A stretch of 18,989 bases of DNA from the NCBI GenBank assembly GCA_035294465.1, contig DATGKW010000094.1, forward strand, positions 1-18,989. Reading direction: 5' to 3'. The DNA is from Paraktedonobacter sp035294465 (GTDB lineage: Bacteria > Chloroflexota > Ktedonobacteria > Ktedonobacterales > Ktedonobacteraceae). This document shows positions 15,065-18,989 of the stretch, in pieces. The notes beneath the pieces are model-generated. The model was not told the DNA's origin. It saw only the letters and a program-made list of their open reading frames with translations, and ran no database searches. The first letter of the stretch is position 1; every line of letters starts with the position of its first letter. A program made the translations under genes and the position numbers.

Positions 15065-15613
15065 ATGCCTGTTCTTGTCTTGAACTCTTCACTCCAACCT
15101 CTCTCCGTCATCCCTGAGCGGCGTCTCATCGTTCTTCTATCCAAGCAGAAGGTGACGTTTGTAGATGAGCACACACGCCAGTTGATTGAGGAGAGTATTC
15201 AAGCCCGGCGCTTGAATCTGGAGCGCCCGGTGATCGTGCAGTTGCTGGCCAATGTCCGAATCCCTCGCGTGGCCCTGCAACCTACACGAGCCAACATTCT
15301 GCTCCGCGATGAGGATACCTGCCAGTATTGCGGAAAGCACACGCGCGACTTGACCCTTGATCATGTCATCCCGCGCTCGCGCGGTGGGCAGAGCACCTGG
15401 GAAAACCTGGTGGCCTCTTGCCGCGCCTGCAATGGCAAGAAAGGGAATCATCTCCTCAAAGAGGCCAATATGCATCTGCTGCGCCCGCCTCGCCCGCTAT
15501 CTCAGGAGTACGCAGGGGTCTTTCTCCTGCGCTACCCCAAGCTGCGAGAGGCTTACGAGAACTTCTTGATGAGCGCTCAGATCCATCCTGGTAGCCACAG
15601 AGCTCTGGCTTGA
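15065..15613 (+). CDS. HNH endonuclease family protein
   Basis: A metal-dependent nuclease-fold protein whose substrate is not evident. The product is 182 residues from the ATG at 15065, chosen because GGAAGGGAAG lies just upstream and homologues begin near VLVLNSSLQPLSV; an upstream in-frame extension to 15026 looks like leader sequence. The HNH module lies at about 84-130: CQYC (86-89), the catalytic-type LDHVIPRSRGG with D99 and H100, N114 in WENLVASC, and the second zinc pair CRAC (119-122) followed by NGKKGNHL. Related stand-alone HNH proteins are common in Chloroflexota and Cyanobacteria chromosomes and are not tied to phages. It lacks intein or intron context here. A long palindrome begins 17 bases after its stop. 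Confidence 0.9.
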   Translation: MPVLVLNSSLQPLSVIPERRLIVLLSKQKVTFVDEHTRQLIEESIQARRLNLERPVIVQLLANVRIPRVALQPTRANILLRDEDTCQYCGKHTRDLTLDHVIPRSRGGQSTWENLVASCRACNGKKGNHLLKEANMHLLRPPRPLSQEYAGVFLLRYPKLREAYENFLMSAQIHPGSHRALA

Positions 15614-15630
15614 GTAGCTCCCGGCTCTTT

Positions 15631-15752
15631 AGAGTGCGTCTGATTCTCAAGCTTCAGGAGGATCTGGGTGGTTCTGTGGGAAAATGCGCTTCGTGCATTT
15701 TCCCACAGAACCACCCAGATCCTGTGAACAGGACGGAAATCAGACACACTCT
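15631..15752. repeat. 122-bp palindromic, MITE-like element
   Basis: Two nested inverted repeats share one centre. The outer arms AGAGTGCGTCTGATT (15631-15645) and AATCAGACACACTCT (15738-15752) match at 14 of 15 positions. The inner arms, 15659-15687 and 15695-15723, are a perfect 29-bp pair around a 7-base centre. The 13-14 bases between inner and outer arms do not match. TTA occurs next to both ends, overlapping the first base of the outer arm, and may be a 3-bp target duplication. It has no coding capacity. It looks like a miniature transposable element or a highly stable RNA hairpin; just after the HNH stop it could also halt transcription. Confidence 0.8.
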
Positions 15753-15997
15753 TAGCTGGTGCGCGATATCTATCAATCGCAATCCTCTCTGTACGGCGGA
15801 GCCATGCGCGTCTAGATAGAGCGCAGCGCAAGAACTACGCCCGGCGAGGATGAAAACGTTCAGTTCACCTCAAACGTATAAGGAGTGTCTATCCATCTGT
15901 TGTGTTAAACGTGTATACTAGAGAGAAAGGGATGCCAACAACCCTGGAAGTGAGAGCGCTGTTATTGCTGCTTGCTTGACCAGTTGAGAGGAACTCC
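15753..15997. other. leader region of the GH57 gene
   Basis: This region has no gene. A possible -10, TATACT (15914-15919), lies about 80 bases before the GH57 start, without a convincing -35. AGAGG shortly before the ATG is the ribosome site. A short frame beginning ATGAAAACG near 15850 (23 codons) has a badly spaced ribosome site and was not called. Confidence 0.4.
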
Positions 15998-17470
15998 ATG
16001 CTCGAACAAATCCGCGTCGACGATACGACGAAACACACAATGCCTGGGCAAGCCTATCTTTGCTTGCATGGGCATTTCTATCAGCCACCGCGTGAGAACC
16101 CCTTTACCAACCAGATCCCAGGAGAACCGGCCGCCGCGCCTTTCGCCAATTTCAATGAGAAGATTACGAAGGAGTGCTACGCGCCGAACGCTGAAGCCGG
16201 CAATTTTGACGCCTTAAACTTCGATCTTGGACCAACTCTGGCGGCCTGGCTGGATCAGGTCCACCCGCAAGTTTTGCAGCGGATCATCGAGGCGGATCAC
16301 CGCCACGTCGCCCGCTACGGAGTGGGCAACGCTATGGCCCAGGCGTACAACCACACTATCCTGCCTCTGGCAACGTCGCGCGATAAGCGCACGCAGATCG
16401 CCTGGGGCTTGAGCGATTTTCGCCAGCGCTATGGCCGCGAGGCAACCGGTATGTGGCTGGCCGAAACGGCTGTGGACCTGGAATCGCTGGATCTGCTGGC
16501 CCAATACGGCATTACCTATACCGTTCTGGCTCCCTGGCAGGCTGCCACGCCCATCGATCCCTCTGAGCCATATCGCGTGCGCCTGCTCAACGGACGCAGC
16601 ATTACGGTCTTTTTCTATAACGCTCCCCTTTCCGGCGGCGTCTCATTCGATTGGAACATCACAAGCAACGCGGATCTTTTCGCATCCAGTTATCTGCCGC
16701 ATCAGCTGGTACAGAGCAAACGCGAGGCTGGCCAGCCACAATTGATCCTGATTGCCACCGATGGCGAGCTTTATGGGCATCACCGGCCCTGGCGCGATAA
16801 ATTTCTCTCTCACCTGATCAACGTTGGTGCTCCATCCTCTGGCTTCGAGGTCTGCACTCTCGAACGCTACATGCGCATGTATCCAGCCACGCGCGAGGTC
16901 GAGCTGCGCCTGCCCAGCGCCTGGAGTTGCAGCCACGGGATTGCGCGCTGGGATGCTGGCTGCGAATGCACTGAGGGCGATAGCTCCTGGAAAGGCAAAC
17001 TGCGGCATGCTCTGAATAATCTGGCGCAGCAGGGCGATCAATTGTTTGAGCGCTATGCCTCCGAGACCCTCGCCGATCCCTGGGCCGCCCGCGATGCTTA
17101 CCTGCCTGTACGCAATGGCTGGGAGTCGCTAGAAAGCTTCTGGACGCGCTTCGGCAAAAACGGGCAAGCACCCGCAGAGGAACGCCTGGCCCAACGCACC
17201 TTGCAACTGCTTGAGGCGCAATACTACCAGCAGTACAGCTTCACCAGCTGCGGCTTCTTCTTCGAGGACCTGGATCGCATTGAGCCGCGCAACGATATCG
17301 GCTTTGCTCGTCGCGCCATCAGCCTCTACTGGCAGGCCCTGGGCATCGACCTGCAACAAAACTTCCTTCGCGATCTCCAGTCCGTCAAGAGCTGGCGCAC
17401 CTCGCTCACCGGAGATGAGGCATACAGGCAACTCCCTGTGGTGGCACAGGGCCTGCTGCCGCCCACCTGA
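15998..17470 (+). CDS. glycoside hydrolase family 57 protein, short DUF3536-type
   Basis: A retaining alpha-glucan-type hydrolase or transferase by fold; the true substrate is unknown. The product is 490 residues with no signal peptide. The N-terminal signature CLHGHFYQPPRENPF (22-36) and KECYAPNAEAGNFDALNFDL are typical of the GH57 proteins that carry DUF3536. The expected nucleophile region is GMWLAETAVD (E156), and the acid/base aspartate region is LIATDGELYGHH (D255). A DUF3536-like part follows: SAWSCSHGIARWDAGCEC (307-324) and TSCGFFFEDLDRIEPRNDIG (416-435). DUF3536 proteins I know of run to about 800 residues, so this one ends early, though cleanly. The ATG has AGAGG seven bases ahead. 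The gene faces the convergent TPR gene across 150 bases. Confidence 0.88.
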   Translation: MLEQIRVDDTTKHTMPGQAYLCLHGHFYQPPRENPFTNQIPGEPAAAPFANFNEKITKECYAPNAEAGNFDALNFDLGPTLAAWLDQVHPQVLQRIIEADHRHVARYGVGNAMAQAYNHTILPLATSRDKRTQIAWGLSDFRQRYGREATGMWLAETAVDLESLDLLAQYGITYTVLAPWQAATPIDPSEPYRVRLLNGRSITVFFYNAPLSGGVSFDWNITSNADLFASSYLPHQLVQSKREAGQPQLILIATDGELYGHHRPWRDKFLSHLINVGAPSSGFEVCTLERYMRMYPATREVELRLPSAWSCSHGIARWDAGCECTEGDSSWKGKLRHALNNLAQQGDQLFERYASETLADPWAARDAYLPVRNGWESLESFWTRFGKNGQAPAEERLAQRTLQLLEAQYYQQYSFTSCGFFFEDLDRIEPRNDIGFARRAISLYWQALGIDLQQNFLRDLQSVKSWRTSLTGDEAYRQLPVVAQGLLPPT

Positions 17471-17620
17471 TGAGTTGTGAGCACTCTACGAACTATCCCG
17501 CTTCGGGCACTGGCTCTCTACCACGGCTTGTCGCTTGCATCGATGGCACCTTCAACTTCTGAGTCAGCATCCGAAGCAGGATAGCCCCACAAACATCACT
17601 GCCTGCCGGCTCTTTCTCTT

Positions 17621-18989
17621 CTATCGCTCTACCTGCGCCACATCGAGTTGCGCCGCCCTCTCCGGCTGGTCCAGAGCAATCAGCACAGCACGCAAGCGCT
17701 CGCTGGTCTCGATGGTTTTGGCGTGTTGTGGACCAAAGACCTGTTCACATATGGCAAGAGCACGGTTATAGAGAGAAGCTGCTTCTTTTGCGTTGCCCTG
17801 TGCTTCTCGGAGCGAGGCAAATCCATGCAAAGTTTCAGCAAGATCGGAATGATAAGATCCTAAACCTTGTTCGCGGATGGAGAGTGCCCGTTGATAGAAA
17901 GATTCTGCCTCTTCGTAGCGGCCCTGCTTCTGATAGAGAGCTGCCAGCGAATTTAATGGTTGGGCCACACCAGGATGGCTGGAACCCAGGGCTTTTTCTT
18001 TGATAGAGAGTGCCCTCAGACAAAGGGCTTCTGCTTCTTCATATCTCCCCAGCGAACTGAACACTTTAGCTAAGCCATCTAAAGGAACTGCAAGGCCGTC
18101 ATGAGACGGTCCTAAACTATCTTCCAGGATAGAGAGAGCTCGGCGGAAGAGCGGCTCAGCCTGCTTATATTTCTTCTGGCAAAGATATAGCTCTGCAAGA
18201 TTACCCAGAGAAACAGCCAGATCAGGATGCTTTAGCCCAAGAACTCGCTCCCAGATGGAGATGGCCTGTCGATAGAGCAGCTCGGCTTGATCATACTTGG
18301 TCTGTACGAGGTAGCACCCTGCTAATGCACTTAATGCAATAGCGACATCGGGATGCGTGGGTTCCAGAACCTGCTCACGAATGGAAAGCGCTCGCTGGTA
18401 AAGTACTTCTGCTTCCTCGTATCTCCCCTGAATGTTAAAAACGTTAGCCAGATTTTGTAACAAGCGTGCAACCTCAGGATGGGCGGATCCCAGGACCCGC
18501 TCTCTAATAGAAAGCGCTCGCTGAAAAAGGGCTTCTGCTTCTTCGTATCTTCCCTGCCTAGTGTAGAGAACTGCCAGAGCATATAATGGTTGAGCTACAT
18601 CGTCGTGGTCCTGTCCAAGTATCTGCTCACGAAGCGCAAGTCCTTTAAGAAGCATTTGCTCAGCTTCTCTGTAATTCCCTTGCGCTCTGTAGACCCCAGC
18701 TAAACCAATCAAAGGTTCTGCAACCGCAAGATGATCCAGCCCCAATGTTTGTTCCAGAATGGAAAGCGCCTGTCTATAGTAGAGCTCCGCTTCAGCGTAC
18801 TTCCCCTGTCTATAGTAGAGTTCCGCCAATTCGTTGAGCGAAGAAGCCACATGAGGATGCCCCGGTCCCAATAGCTGCTCGTTGATCGCGATTGCCCGCC
18901 GGTACAGCGGCTCGGCCAGGGTATATGAGGCATGCTTACTAAGGTAGATAGCTGTCCGGTTGAGTAAATCTGCTGCTTCGGGAAGTAAG
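17621..18989 (-). CDS. tetratricopeptide repeat protein, 5' end cut by window edge
   Basis: A protein-binding scaffold of the kinesin-light-chain TPR type. The minus-strand frame is open from the right edge to a stop at 17621, giving 455 residues. A TTG at 18871 is a possible start in frame, but the TPR pattern continues upstream of it (DLLNRTAIYLSKHASYTLAE, then PLYRRAIAINEQL), so the gene surely extends beyond the window. Ten TPR helix pairs are visible, with consensus L..LA.LY..QGRYEEAE..Y.RALSI.E. In related genomes such arrays form the C-terminus of NB-ARC/STAND ATPases; whether that applies here lies off the edge. Base composition looks more AT-rich than in the kinases. No signal peptide or membrane segment is seen in this part. 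Confidence 0.93.
   Translation of the reverse strand, partial: LLPEAADLLNRTAIYLSKHASYTLAEPLYRRAIAINEQLLGPGHPHVASSLNELAELYYRQGKYAEAELYYRQALSILEQTLGLDHLAVAEPLIGLAGVYRAQGNYREAEQMLLKGLALREQILGQDHDDVAQPLYALAVLYTRQGRYEEAEALFQRALSIRERVLGSAHPEVARLLQNLANVFNIQGRYEEAEVLYQRALSIREQVLEPTHPDVAIALSALAGCYLVQTKYDQAELLYRQAISIWERVLGLKHPDLAVSLGNLAELYLCQKKYKQAEPLFRRALSILEDSLGPSHDGLAVPLDGLAKVFSSLGRYEEAEALCLRALSIKEKALGSSHPGVAQPLNSLAALYQKQGRYEEAESFYQRALSIREQGLGSYHSDLAETLHGFASLREAQGNAKEAASLYNRALAICEQVFGPQHAKTIETSERLRAVLIALDQPERAAQLDVAQVER
17738..18871 (-). repeat. nine in-register 126-bp TPR-coding units
   Basis: The protein from 18871 divides into nine units of exactly 42 residues, each opening with LG..H or a close variant and closing with ALSI.E, with no insertion or deletion. 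At DNA level this is a degenerate 126-bp tandem repeat. The last 38 residues before the stop form a broken tenth unit. The exact period fits growth by unequal exchange between units. Confidence 0.85.

Noticed and set aside
17497..17507. Small CCCG-CTT-CGGG hairpin between the GH57 and TPR genes
   Set aside because: The stem is only four pairs with no T-run on either strand, too weak to call a terminator.
17738..18871. Regular 126-bp periodicity considered as a CRISPR or satellite array
   Set aside because: The repeats are degenerate and in frame, and encode TPR units; there are no spacers.

Overview
The window looks like chromosomal DNA of a Ktedonobacteria-type Chloroflexota. This is inferred from gene content and protein style, not from a marker gene. 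The clues are soluble Ser/Thr kinases that carry an N-terminal zinc ribbon and a C-terminal WD40 propeller, a kinesin-light-chain-style TPR protein, a bacterial PolX, a GH57 protein with the HGHFYQPPREN signature, and moderately high GC.

Layout. (1) 1-2545, minus strand: an M3 oligopeptidase cut by the left edge, and upstream of it a TrmH/SpoU-type RNA 2'-O-methyltransferase. (2) 2546-3021: a divergent intergenic region with two overlapping, mutually exclusive hairpins and a promoter candidate. (3) 3022-7339, plus strand: a close-packed unit of an unrecognised CxxC/HxxC protein, PolX, ribosomal protein L25/Ctc and a GT-B glycosyltransferase. (4) 7344-8770, minus strand, convergent with only 4 bases between: plsX and, upstream of it, a receiver-only response regulator with a good extended -10 promoter. 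(5) 8771-9279: a regulatory and relic region with one decayed WD40 repeat and a 17-bp palindrome. (6) 9280-13199: two tandem paralogous zinc ribbon-kinase-WD40 genes. (7) 13298-15613: acyl-CoA dehydrogenase, tRNA-Pro(CGG) with its own promoter, a possible small Arg-rich ORF, and an HNH endonuclease. (8) 15631-15752: a long palindromic, MITE-like element. (9) 15998-17470: a short GH57 protein. (10) 17621 to the right edge, minus strand: a TPR protein cut by the edge.

How the genes relate. Most are housekeeping: peptide turnover, rRNA/tRNA modification, DNA repair, ribosome, phospholipid synthesis, acyl-CoA oxidation. The part that best repays attention is the kinase locus. Two soluble kinases share the same three-part architecture. 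Their kinase cores are well conserved, their propellers have diverged, and a lone WD40 repeat with broken reading frame sits just upstream. Together these point to a locus that grows and decays by duplication, with the propellers as changing input or scaffold modules. Other points of interest are the palindromic element, the glycosyltransferase with an altered EX7E motif, the receiver-plsX pairing, and the TPR array of exactly 42-residue units.

The two edge genes (M3 peptidase and TPR protein) are open to the window borders. Their extents were worked out by translating the minus strand by hand.
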